This document shows positions 9,825 through 17,855 of a stretch of 64,000 nucleotides of DNA, piece by piece; position 1 is the stretch's first letter, and every line of letters starts with the position of its first letter. Made by a program: the position numbers and the translations under genes. The stretch covers positions 744,001 to 808,000 of the forward strand of contig NZ_JAMCOJ010000001.1 of assembly GCF_023476645.1 (NCBI RefSeq). Reading direction: 5' to 3'. The DNA comes from Cellulophaga sp. 20_2_10. Lineage in GTDB: Bacteria; Bacteroidota; Bacteroidia; Flavobacteriales; Flavobacteriaceae. The notes beneath the pieces are model-generated. The model ran no database searches, was not told the DNA's origin, and saw only the letters and a list, made by a program, of their open reading frames with translations.

Positions 9825-10532
9825 ATGCAATTATTTTATAGCGAGACATTAGACAATAGTATTTCTCAATTTGTTTTTCCTTCAGAAGAAAGCAAACATA
9901 TTGTTAAGGTGTTACGTAAAACGGAAGGAGATGAATTGTACATAACCAATGGTAATGGCTATTTATTTACTGCTAAGATTATGGTTGCTGATATGAAAAA
10001 ATGTAAGGTTCAGATTATTTCTAAAGAAAAAAAACACAGACCAATGCATTGGATGCACGTAGCTGTTGCACCAACTAAAATGAATGATAGGTTTGAGTGG
10101 TTTTTAGAGAAAGCTACTGAAATAGGTATAAACGAGATAACTCCTATAATTTGCGATCATTCTGAACGTAAAATTATCAAATTAGAACGTATGGAGAAGG
10201 TATTGCAATCTGCGATGAAACAATCCTTGCAAACGTACCTTCCAAAATTAAATGCTCCTATTGCATATTCAGAATTTGTAAAAAAAGAACATAAAGATCT
10301 ACTGTTTATTGCACATTGTGAAGATGAGGAAAAAGCAGAACTTAAAAGGAGAGTTGCAGCAGACAAAGACGTAACTATTTTAATTGGACCAGAAGGTGAT
10401 TTTTCTCCCTCTGAAATAACACAGGCCTATGAAAATGGTTTTATTCCTGTATCTTTAGGTAAAAACAGATTGCGTACAGAAACTGCTGCTATAGTAGCCT
10501 GCATCACTGTTGCTATGATAAATAACGGATAG
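9825..10532 (+). CDS. rsmE: 16S rRNA (uracil(1498)-N(3))-methyltransferase
   Basis: The 235-residue protein methylates N3 of U1498 in 16S rRNA of the 30S subunit. The N-terminal PUA-like part is followed by a SPOUT knot. Its SAM-binding loops are visible as I-G-P-E-G-D-F-S (187-194) and L-G-K-N-R-L-R-T-E-T-A-A (211-222), both diagnostic of RsmE. It follows tsaD after 31 bp on the same strand. Confidence 0.95.
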   Translation: MQLFYSETLDNSISQFVFPSEESKHIVKVLRKTEGDELYITNGNGYLFTAKIMVADMKKCKVQIISKEKKHRPMHWMHVAVAPTKMNDRFEWFLEKATEIGINEITPIICDHSERKIIKLERMEKVLQSAMKQSLQTYLPKLNAPIAYSEFVKKEHKDLLFIAHCEDEEKAELKRRVAADKDVTILIGPEGDFSPSEITQAYENGFIPVSLGKNRLRTETAAIVACITVAMINNG

Positions 10533-10569
10533 TATTTTTTAAATCCATAATTACAACACCATTAATTTT

Positions 10570-11220
10570 ATGAAAAAAACTGCTCTTTTTTGCTTGCTAC
10601 TATTATTTGTTACCACAACAGCTTTACAAGCACAAGAAATTGCTATTTTAAAATACAATGGTGGCGGAGACTGGTACGCTAACCCTACTGCATTGCCTAA
10701 TTTAATTCAATTTTGCAATACCGAAATAGGAACAAAAATAAAAGCAAAACCAGCAACCGTAGCGGTTAACAATGTTGGTATTTTTCAGTATCCTTTTTTA
10801 CATATGACGGGACACGGTAATGTGGTTTTTTCTGATGAAGAAGCAGCAAACCTAAAAACGTATTTATTATCTGGTGGGTTTTTACATATTGATGATAATT
10901 TTGGTATGGAACCTTACATTAGAAAAGAGCTAGCAAAATTATTTCCCAACAATAAACTTGAAGAATTAGGCGCAAACCATCCTATATTTAACCAAAAATA
11001 TAAATTTACTGATGGTTTACCTAAAATACACGAGCACAACGGAAAAAGACCACAAGCTTTTGGCATAACTCACAATAATAGACTTATATTGTTATTTACT
11101 TTTGAGAGCGATTTAGGTGATGGGTGGGAAGATCCAGAAGTTCATAATGATGCTCCTGAAGTAAGATTAAAAGCTTTACAAATGGGAGCCAATATTATTA
11201 AATACGTTTTTAACAACTAA
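10570..11220 (+). CDS. DUF4159 domain-containing secreted protein
   Basis: The 216-residue protein has a Sec signal peptide ending around A-L-Q-A-Q (residue 21), so it should act in the periplasm or envelope. The rest matches the DUF4159 family: G-G-D-W-Y-A-N-P near the start, H-M-T-G-H-G-N, a G-G-F-L-H-I-D-D motif and H-P-I-F-N. The fold is probably class I glutamine-amidotransferase-like; the function is unknown. It sits between rsmE and an AI-2E family permease, 4 bp before the latter. Confidence 0.85.
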   Translation: MKKTALFCLLLLFVTTTALQAQEIAILKYNGGGDWYANPTALPNLIQFCNTEIGTKIKAKPATVAVNNVGIFQYPFLHMTGHGNVVFSDEEAANLKTYLLSGGFLHIDDNFGMEPYIRKELAKLFPNNKLEELGANHPIFNQKYKFTDGLPKIHEHNGKRPQAFGITHNNRLILLFTFESDLGDGWEDPEVHNDAPEVRLKALQMGANIIKYVFNN

Positions 11221-11224
11221 ATTA

Positions 11225-12313
11225 ATGAAATCAAAAACAATAGCAGATGGTATTTTACGCGCTCTAGGTATTATAGTTGGCGTTCTTTTATTATGTTTTT
11301 TTCTCTATAAAATTAGTTCTGTATTAGCGTATATCTCTATTGCAGCAGTCGCCTCTTTAATTGGCAGACCTATTGTTATTTTTTTACGAGACAAATTAAA
11401 GTTTAATAACACACTAGCTGTTATTATAACCATGCTATTGCTCATTAGCATTATAGGTGGCATTATTGCTTTATTTATTCCGCTGATTATACAGCAAGGT
11501 AAAAATTTATCTCTTTTAGATATAGACCAACTACAAGGAAACGCAGAAGACTTATACACAGAAGTTGTAAATTACTTTGGAGTTAGCACACACGATATAG
11601 AAGAAAATGTAAAGTCCTCCAATTTTTTCAGTAAATTAGATTTTGCATTTATTCCAGATTTTTTAAACTCACTTGTTGGTGTACTTGGCAGTTTAAGCAT
11701 TGGTTTATTTTCTGTACTTTTTATAACTTTTTTCTTTTTAAAAGATCGCAAACTTTTTAGTGATGGACTTTTAATGTTAATACCACAAACCAAAGAAAAC
11801 AGATTTAAAAAATCTATGGACACCATAAGTAACTTGCTATCTAGATACTTTGTTGGTTTGGTTTTTCAGATCTTAATCTTGTTTGTTATTTACACTATTG
11901 TTTTACTGGTTATAGGTATAGAAAACGCTATTGTAATTGCCTTTTTATGTGCATTACTAAATCTTATACCCTACGTAGGGCCAATTATTGGAGGTGTATT
12001 AATGATGGCCCTTACAATGTCTAGTAATTTAGGAGAGAGCTTTAGCGATGTAATATTACCAAAAACAGGTTATGTTATGATCGGTTTTGCTATTGGTCAG
12101 TTGGTAGACAATTTCTTTTCGCAACCTGTTATATTTTCCAATAGTGTAAAATCTCATCCCTTAGAAATTTTCCTAGTTATTATTATTGGCGGTTTACTTT
12201 TTGGCATTACAGGTATGATAATAGCTGTACCGGGATACACGGCTATAAAAGTAATTTTAAAAGAGTTTTTTGCAGAGAATAAGATTGTAAAATCTATGAC
12301 AAAAAATTTATAG
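11225..12313 (+). CDS. AI-2E family transporter (TqsA/PerM-like permease)
   Basis: The 362-residue protein has about eight hydrophobic segments arranged as three, then a soluble loop (residues about 95-145), then five. The C-terminal half contains the conserved L-I-P-Y-V-G-P-I-I-G-G element and G-P-Q/G-Q-L-V-D-N-F motif of the AI-2E/UPF0118 family. Members export autoinducer-2 or act as ion antiporters; the substrate here cannot be read from sequence. It is tightly packed with its neighbours (4 bp after DUF4159, 8 bp before the methyltransferase). Confidence 0.9.
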   Translation: MKSKTIADGILRALGIIVGVLLLCFFLYKISSVLAYISIAAVASLIGRPIVIFLRDKLKFNNTLAVIITMLLLISIIGGIIALFIPLIIQQGKNLSLLDIDQLQGNAEDLYTEVVNYFGVSTHDIEENVKSSNFFSKLDFAFIPDFLNSLVGVLGSLSIGLFSVLFITFFFLKDRKLFSDGLLMLIPQTKENRFKKSMDTISNLLSRYFVGLVFQILILFVIYTIVLLVIGIENAIVIAFLCALLNLIPYVGPIIGGVLMMALTMSSNLGESFSDVILPKTGYVMIGFAIGQLVDNFFSQPVIFSNSVKSHPLEIFLVIIIGGLLFGITGMIIAVPGYTAIKVILKEFFAENKIVKSMTKNL

Positions 12314-12321
12314 TTTAAAGC

Positions 12322-13500
12322 TTGAATACAACTATTTTACATACCAGCGTACAAGATTTTATTACTGAAAATTTAAGCACAGATATAATGTCTATTCTGC
12401 TTAAAAAAGAGGTGCTAAACAATGTATCTAACAAAGAAATAGCAGCGCAAATTGAGGCTAAAAACAAGTGCAAAGACAAGTTACCTACTTGGTACAATAC
12501 ACCCTATATATATTACCCTAACAAACTAAACATAGAGCAAACCTCATCAGAAAAAACAGCCGCATACAAAGCTTCTATTGTAAATAACAAAACACTTATA
12601 GACCTTACAGGTGGCTTAGGTGTAGATTGCTTTTTTTTTGCAAAAAAACTAGCTACTGTTTACCATTGTGAAATTTCTGAAACCGTATCTAAAATAGCAA
12701 CACATAACTTTAAAACGTTAGGTGCAAACAATATTAATACCTACGCAGAAAACGGTTTAGATTTTCTACAAAAAACACCTCTGTTTTTTGATTGGATATA
12801 CATTGACCCCTCTAGAAGAAATGACGCCAAAGGAAAGGTCTTTTTTTTAGAAGATTGCTTACCTAATGTACCAGAACATTTAAGTTTAATTTTTAGTAAA
12901 ACTGATCACATTCTTATAAAAACATCACCGCTATTAGATTTCTCAATTGGAATAAAATCGTTACAAAGTGTAAAAGAAATTCACGTTGTAGCACTTCATA
13001 ACGATGTAAAAGAATTGCTATGGGTTTTAGAGAAAGGCTATACAGGAGACATTTATATTAAAACTATAAATCTAACTAAAACCGAAGATGCAATTTTTTC
13101 TTTTAATTATACTGAAGAAAAAGAAGCCGCCTGTACCTATAGTACACCTCAACAATATGTTTATGAGCCCAATTCGGCTATTTTAAAGGCAGGAGCGTTT
13201 AAATCTGTTGCTGCTCATTACAATATAAGTAAACTTCACGAGCATACCCATTTATACACGTCTAATGAAATCATAGATTTTGCTGGCAGATCTTTTAAGG
13301 TTGAAAAACAAATAGCCTTTAATAAAAAGGAAATTCAGCGTTTACAACTCACAAAAGCAAATATTACCACACGTAACTTTCCTGAAAGTGTTGCAAACAT
13401 TCGCAAAAAATTTAAAATTAAAGATGGTGGTACAAACTATTTGTTTTTTACTACAGATTGTAACAATAATAAAATTGTTCTTCTATGCCGTAAAGTATAA
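12322..13500 (+). CDS. THUMP-like class I SAM-dependent methyltransferase (PG_1098 family)
   Basis: The 392-residue protein has an N-terminal helical domain, a central Rossmann methyltransferase with motif I L-T-G-G-L-G-V-D (95-102) and the nucleic-acid-type motif I-D-P-S-R-R (161-166). The C-terminal region matches the THUMP-like/ferredoxin-like domain of Bacteroidota PG_1098 homologues. An RNA or nucleotide substrate is inferred. It starts at TTG 8 bp after the AI-2E permease. Its stop is 4 bp from the stop of the convergent dipeptidase gene with no hairpin between, so the two transcripts must overlap. Confidence 0.85.
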   Translation: MNTTILHTSVQDFITENLSTDIMSILLKKEVLNNVSNKEIAAQIEAKNKCKDKLPTWYNTPYIYYPNKLNIEQTSSEKTAAYKASIVNNKTLIDLTGGLGVDCFFFAKKLATVYHCEISETVSKIATHNFKTLGANNINTYAENGLDFLQKTPLFFDWIYIDPSRRNDAKGKVFFLEDCLPNVPEHLSLIFSKTDHILIKTSPLLDFSIGIKSLQSVKEIHVVALHNDVKELLWVLEKGYTGDIYIKTINLTKTEDAIFSFNYTEEKEAACTYSTPQQYVYEPNSAILKAGAFKSVAAHYNISKLHEHTHLYTSNEIIDFAGRSFKVEKQIAFNKKEIQRLQLTKANITTRNFPESVANIRKKFKIKDGGTNYLFFTTDCNNNKIVLLCRKV

Positions 13501-13504
13501 CAAA

Positions 13505-14233
13505 CTACTCTGGACAATCCCACTTAAAATTAGCCACCTTTGCATTAGACATAGCAGATAAATTGTAATGCCACCACTCTGTACGTATAGACCAAAAGCC
13601 GTGTTTTTCCATTGTTTCTTTTAACAATTTTCTATTTGTTAAAATATCTTCAGCTAAGTTAGTATTATCATGGTACGCTTTTTTTCCAAAGAAATCAAAA
13701 TCTGTTCCCATATCTACTTCTTTACCATCTAAGGTTTCTAAGGTAATATCTACGGCGCCGCCTTTGTTATGTATAGATCCTTTTTTAGGGTTAGCCACAT
13801 ATTGCGGATTAGGTACTATCTCCCACATTTTATATTGCACAGAATTTGGCCTGTAACAATCAAAAAACTTAATTCGGTATCCAAGTTTCATAAAATATGC
13901 ATTAGCCTTTAAAAGCGCTTTAGCTGTTTTTACACGAGTGTAACACTCAGGACAATCGTACACTTTAGCTTTTAAAAAATTATTGGTAGTTGCATAGCGC
14001 AAATCATAAGCAAAATCTCCACTAAAATCTGCCAAGCGCACAAACGTAGTATCTGCCAAACCAGTAAGAGATTTGTATTTTATCTCTTCTAGGACTGGCG
14101 CAGTTATAACTGTATCTTGCTTAATTGTAATTGTACCTTTCTTTACTGTATTAATTACATCAGCTGTTTTATTGTCTTTACAAGCTATTAACAAACTAAT
14201 TAGCACTAATGATGTTATGTATTTAATTTTCAT
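13505..14233 (-). CDS. ddpX: D-alanyl-D-alanine dipeptidase lipoprotein (VanX/DdpX type, peptidase M15D)
   Basis: The 242-residue protein begins with a lipoprotein signal ending in L-I-A-C (Cys18). The zinc-binding motif S-x-H-x-x-G-x-A-x-D is S-I-H-N-K-G-G-A-V-D at 153-162 (His155, Asp162). Glu219 and His222 lie in E-W-W-H, and the D-Ala-D-Ala-recognising Arg128 lies in Y-R-P. Such enzymes hydrolyse D-Ala-D-Ala in the periplasm, for peptidoglycan turnover or nutrient use; there is no vanA/H neighbour, so resistance is unlikely. It lies 5 bp behind an unknown gene and is probably translated from the same message. Confidence 0.92.
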   Translation of the reverse strand: MKIKYITSLVLISLLIACKDNKTADVINTVKKGTITIKQDTVITAPVLEEIKYKSLTGLADTTFVRLADFSGDFAYDLRYATTNNFLKAKVYDCPECYTRVKTAKALLKANAYFMKLGYRIKFFDCYRPNSVQYKMWEIVPNPQYVANPKKGSIHNKGGAVDITLETLDGKEVDMGTDFDFFGKKAYHDNTNLAEDILTNRKLLKETMEKHGFWSIRTEWWHYNLSAMSNAKVANFKWDCPE

Positions 14234-14238
14234 AATAT

Positions 14239-14907
14239 TTAATTTCCGTAAATTAACTCTCCTTGTTCTATTAGCTTAGCGCTATAATCATCTTCCTCTC
14301 TAAGGTCTATTATGTCAAAAAAGTTATGCTTATAAAATCGTTTATAAAGTACTTTTTCTATGTGTTTTATATCTAAAGCATCTGTCCCTGTAATTTTAAA
14401 TCCAATTACTGTATATGGAGATTCATATTCTTCTGTATTAATAAATTCTGCAACGTAAATATTTTCAATTGGCACCAAATTTCTATTCAGCTCTTTTATT
14501 GTTTTAACGATTTCTTTCTTTTCAGTTTTATCAACCTTAGAAAAAATAGTATGCATAATTTTTATATCTACCTCTTTATCAACTAAACTATCAGAAGTTA
14601 TATTTAGCATAATATCTTTAGTAACATCTATACCTCCTTTAACATTAGACTTATAAATATCGAATGTTAAAAATGGTCCTTTAAATATAAACCAAGGTCC
14701 TAAAAGAAGATTTCTTCTATTATATTTTCTTTTAAAAAAATCTAACTCTTCTTTATTTTCTATAAAAATTGCAGGTGAAAACCGCAATAAAGAAATAAAA
14801 CCTAAACCAACTCTATAGTTAAACACCACAAATTTACTCCCAGAATCTACACCGGATTTAAGAATCGTAATATCGTTAGTCTTTAGATTACCTAACTTAT
14901 GTATCAT
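14239..14907 (-). CDS. Unknown protein cotranscribed with ddpX
   Basis: A 222-residue protein I do not recognise. It has no signal peptide; a weakly hydrophobic stretch around residues 25-45 (F-V-V-F-N-Y-R-V-G-L-G-F-I-S-L-L) precedes a basic segment, and the rest is charged and soluble-looking. The C-terminal half has alternating acidic patches (D-L-R-E-E-D-D). It is followed after 5 bp by ddpX on the same strand and preceded by the terminator of the dehydrogenase operon, so it should have its own promoter in the short stretch 14908-14926, where I see no TAnnTTTG box. Confidence 0.7.
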   Translation of the reverse strand: MIHKLGNLKTNDITILKSGVDSGSKFVVFNYRVGLGFISLLRFSPAIFIENKEELDFFKRKYNRRNLLLGPWFIFKGPFLTFDIYKSNVKGGIDVTKDIMLNITSDSLVDKEVDIKIMHTIFSKVDKTEKKEIVKTIKELNRNLVPIENIYVAEFINTEEYESPYTVIGFKITGTDALDIKHIEKVLYKRFYKHNFFDIIDLREEDDYSAKLIEQGELIYGN

Positions 14908-14925
14908 ACAAACAGATTTAAAAGC

Positions 14926-14961
14926 AAAATTGCCCCTAGATTATAACTCTAGGGGCAATTT
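14926..14961 (-). terminator. Intrinsic terminator of the GMC dehydrogenase operon
   Basis: Perfect 13-bp stem (AATTGCCCCTAGA with TCTAGGGGCAATT), 7-base loop; on the minus strand it runs into TTTTGCTTTT. It closes the two-gene operon 17419-14990. Confidence 0.85.
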
Positions 14962-14989
14962 AACACTCTTAACTTAAAACTTAATTAGA

Positions 14990-15697
14990 TTATGTTATTA
15001 AATTCATATTATCATCCCATTCTGCCATTACATTTCTTTTGCTTTGGTCTACAAATTTTGACATCCATTCTTTAGGATAAGATTTACCATGCTTATCTAA
15101 CACATCTTGTGGCACTCCGTCCCAAACATTAGGTGTATTCCCTTTGTATCCTAAATCTTCTATTCCTTCTTTAGTGGTGTAATATCCTGTTACTGTTAAA
15201 TTACGCACTAAAGAAAAGAAATTCTGTTCGTATGTTGGCTCTTCCTCATCTGGAAAAGCAATACCATCTAAAATTACTTTTTGCTGCTCTGGCGTCGCTT
15301 TTTTAAACTCTACACTATAGTCTTTGTTGCTTTTATGATCTAACCACATTAAACCACCTTTAAGCTCTGTTTGGTATGCTGGAATATCTTTTGCCATAAA
15401 CTCTATAAAATCTGGCACACCTGCATCTGCGGCGCTACCATATTTTTCGTTTGCAGGTAAAATTAGTGCACATAAGACACCTAATGTTTCCATCTGGTGC
15501 TCGTTAAAAAACTGCTCTGCGTTTAATTTTGCTATTTGTTCTTTTTCTTCAGGTGTACGTCCAAAATACTTTTCGTCTACAGCAGCCTCTTCAGGTACAG
15601 CAGCATCACTATCTGTACCAGGTTTACAGCCGTTTAAAGCTAAACCACCGGCTACACCACCAAGAATAATAGATTTTATACTTTTTCTTCTATCCAT
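14990..15697 (-). CDS. Gluconate 2-dehydrogenase subunit 3-like small subunit
   Basis: The 235-residue protein begins M-D-R-R-K-S-I-K-S-I-I-L-G-G followed by a hydrophobic run and N-G-C at Cys24, a twin-arginine-like signal combined with a possible lipobox. The body has the family's E-Q-F-F-N-E-H-Q-M-E-T-L start and a T-G-Y-Y-T-T-K-E-G-I element. Small subunits of this family escort a GMC-type catalytic partner through the Tat system and hold it in the periplasm. It starts 3 bp after the large subunit ends, which fits a two-subunit enzyme. Confidence 0.88.
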   Translation of the reverse strand: MDRRKSIKSIILGGVAGGLALNGCKPGTDSDAAVPEEAAVDEKYFGRTPEEKEQIAKLNAEQFFNEHQMETLGVLCALILPANEKYGSAADAGVPDFIEFMAKDIPAYQTELKGGLMWLDHKSNKDYSVEFKKATPEQQKVILDGIAFPDEEEPTYEQNFFSLVRNLTVTGYYTTKEGIEDLGYKGNTPNVWDGVPQDVLDKHGKSYPKEWMSKFVDQSKRNVMAEWDDNMNLIT

Positions 15698-15700
15698 AAC

Positions 15701-17419
15701 TTAGATATTTTGCTTTTTAAACTGTTCTACTATATAATCTGATGTTCTCCAAGCTAAGGCTAAAATTGTCCATGTTGGATTTTTATCGGCTTGAGAAACA
15801 AAAGGACCTGCATCTACAATAAATACATTGTCTACATCATGCATTTGCTCGTATTGGTTAACTACAGATGTTTTTGGATTATCTCCCATACGTGTAGTAC
15901 CAACCTCATGTATAATTTCTCCTGGTTTATTAAGTCCGTAATCTTGCTCTGCTGTTGGTGTATCTCCTAACACCTTGCCACCCATATTATGAATTATTTC
16001 TTCAAAGGTTTGTTGCATATGCTTTGCTTGGTTACGTTCGTAGTCTGTCCATTTATAATTAAAACGCAATACAGGAATACCAAATTCATCTACGGTATTA
16101 GGATCTATTTCACAATAATTACTTTCTTGAGCAATAGACTCTCCTCTACCACCAAAACCTAAGGTAGCACCGTAATACTTTTTAACATCTGAACGTAAAC
16201 TATTACCATAGCCACCAACTTTTTCTCCAAAGTACTCGTTAAAATTATTAGGATTAAAACCAAAACCGTAGTTAGGCATACCCATACCACCCCAAACTTC
16301 TATATGGTAACCTCTAGGGAAATCTAATTTTTTATTATCTAACCACCAAGGCGAATATACGTGCATACCACCTACTCCGTCTTCGTTATACATTTTACGG
16401 TCCATCATAGACGGTATAAAACCACCTCTACTAGCACCAGTAGAATCATGTAAATATTTACCAACTAAACCACTACTATTTCCTAAACCAGCAGGATGTT
16501 GCTCGCTCTTAGAATTTAATAAAATACGTGCAGAACTACAAGCAGATGCGGCCATTACGACCACTTTACCTTTTAATCTGTATTCTTTACGATCTTCTTT
16601 ATTTATGTATAAAACTCCTGTTGCTTTACCCTCATCATTTGTAGTAACCTCTCTAACCATAGAGTTTACAAATAAATCTATTTGTCCGCCATTATTTTGA
16701 GCCGGAAAAATTAAGCAACTACCAGATGAAAAATCTGCATAGTATTGGCAAGCTCTAGCACATTGTCCGCAATACACACAAACACCTCGGTCTTTGTTCA
16801 CTTTTTTAGTTACCATAGACATACGTGCAGGAATTACAGGAACTCCAGATTTTTTTGCACCATCCATATAGTATAGCTCATGTAATCTGGGTTTTGGCGC
16901 TGGCAAGAAAAAACCATCAGGCTCATTAATAAGTCCTTCTTTTGAACCAAAAACACCAATTAATTTATCTACTTTATCATAATATGGTCTAACATCCTCA
17001 TAACCAATAGGCCAGTTATCTCCTAAACCATCTACATCTTTATGCTTAAAATCTCGTTCACTAAAGCGCAGCGATATACGTCCCCAGTGGTTGGTTCTAC
17101 CTCCAAGCATTCTAGATCTAAACCAATTAAACTTAGATCCATTTTTTTGCGTATACGGTTCTCCTTCTATATCCCAGCCACCTAAAGCCATATCAAACTC
17201 ACCAAAGTCTCTTACGGTATTAGCACCTCTTCTTGGCGATTCGTAAGGCCATTTAAATTGTGTTTGTTGTTTAGGGTCTTTGGGGTCAAAAAATGGGCCT
17301 GCTTCTACTACAGCTACTTTAAGTCCGGCTTCTGACAAAACTTTAGTTGCCATACCTCCACCAGCACCAGAACCAACTATGATAACATCATACATAGTTG
17401 AAGATTCTATTATCTGCAT
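15701..17419 (-). CDS. GMC-family FAD oxidoreductase, catalytic subunit of a periplasmic sugar/alcohol dehydrogenase
   Basis: The 572-residue protein has the FAD-binding G-S-G-A-G-G-G motif at 16-22 and the C-terminal GMC element E-V-G-T-T-R-M-G. It has no signal peptide, consistent with export together with the Tat-tagged small subunit. Cys214, Cys217, Cys220 and Cys224 form a C-x2-C-x2-C-x3-C cluster. From family knowledge, two-subunit FAD glucose and glucoside-3-dehydrogenases carry a [3Fe-4S] cluster on cysteines at about this place. The substrate (glucoside, gluconate or other sugar) is not decidable from sequence. A second in-frame ATG (residue 9, M-Y-D-V-I) is an equally plausible start. 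Confidence 0.88.
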   Translation of the reverse strand: MQIIESSTMYDVIIVGSGAGGGMATKVLSEAGLKVAVVEAGPFFDPKDPKQQTQFKWPYESPRRGANTVRDFGEFDMALGGWDIEGEPYTQKNGSKFNWFRSRMLGGRTNHWGRISLRFSERDFKHKDVDGLGDNWPIGYEDVRPYYDKVDKLIGVFGSKEGLINEPDGFFLPAPKPRLHELYYMDGAKKSGVPVIPARMSMVTKKVNKDRGVCVYCGQCARACQYYADFSSGSCLIFPAQNNGGQIDLFVNSMVREVTTNDEGKATGVLYINKEDRKEYRLKGKVVVMAASACSSARILLNSKSEQHPAGLGNSSGLVGKYLHDSTGASRGGFIPSMMDRKMYNEDGVGGMHVYSPWWLDNKKLDFPRGYHIEVWGGMGMPNYGFGFNPNNFNEYFGEKVGGYGNSLRSDVKKYYGATLGFGGRGESIAQESNYCEIDPNTVDEFGIPVLRFNYKWTDYERNQAKHMQQTFEEIIHNMGGKVLGDTPTAEQDYGLNKPGEIIHEVGTTRMGDNPKTSVVNQYEQMHDVDNVFIVDAGPFVSQADKNPTWTILALAWRTSDYIVEQFKKQNI

Positions 17420-17855
17420 ATTAATTTAGTTTGAGTTAATTTGGTTAATTTCTTTGATTAAAGCTACAAGTTAAGCAACTTCATTTATTTTTTGTTTGGT
17501 ATTCATCAAAAAACAGAAGCTACTAATTTAGATTTTTTAATCCTATTACAATTTAAATTTATGTTAATACAAATAAATTTAGTGTTATTAATAGACGGAT
17601 AACAAAATATCATCGACTAGCGTAAAAAATAAAAGAACCGCTCTAGTTTGCCACATACCTTACTACTACGTAGTCTAAAACCTAATAAAAATAGACTTTC
17701 ATTAAAAATAAAAAAAATAAATTATCATTTTTTGTAACAAAACAAAAATAGGTAGACTTACTATTTATAATTTATTTAACAGTATACTACTAAGGGTATG
17801 GCGTTATTTAAGCGTCTTTTAATAATATACTAACAAAAACTAACAAAATTTACAA
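17420..17855. other. Divergent intergenic region between the GMC operon and the M16 peptidase
   Basis: 436 AT-rich bases that must hold both promoters. I find no clean TAnnTTTG with a -33 TTG on either strand. A perfect 10-bp palindrome ACTACGTAGT at 17665-17674 is a possible operator. No ORF or RNA gene is visible. Confidence 0.4.

Noticed and set aside
13501-13504. Possible terminator between the THUMP-like methyltransferase and ddpX
   Set aside because: Only 4 bp separate the stops and no hairpin is visible on either side.
13505-14233. Vancomycin-resistance locus around the VanX-like dipeptidase
   Set aside because: No vanH, vanA-type ligase or two-component genes nearby; the protein is a lipoprotein outside the cytosol.
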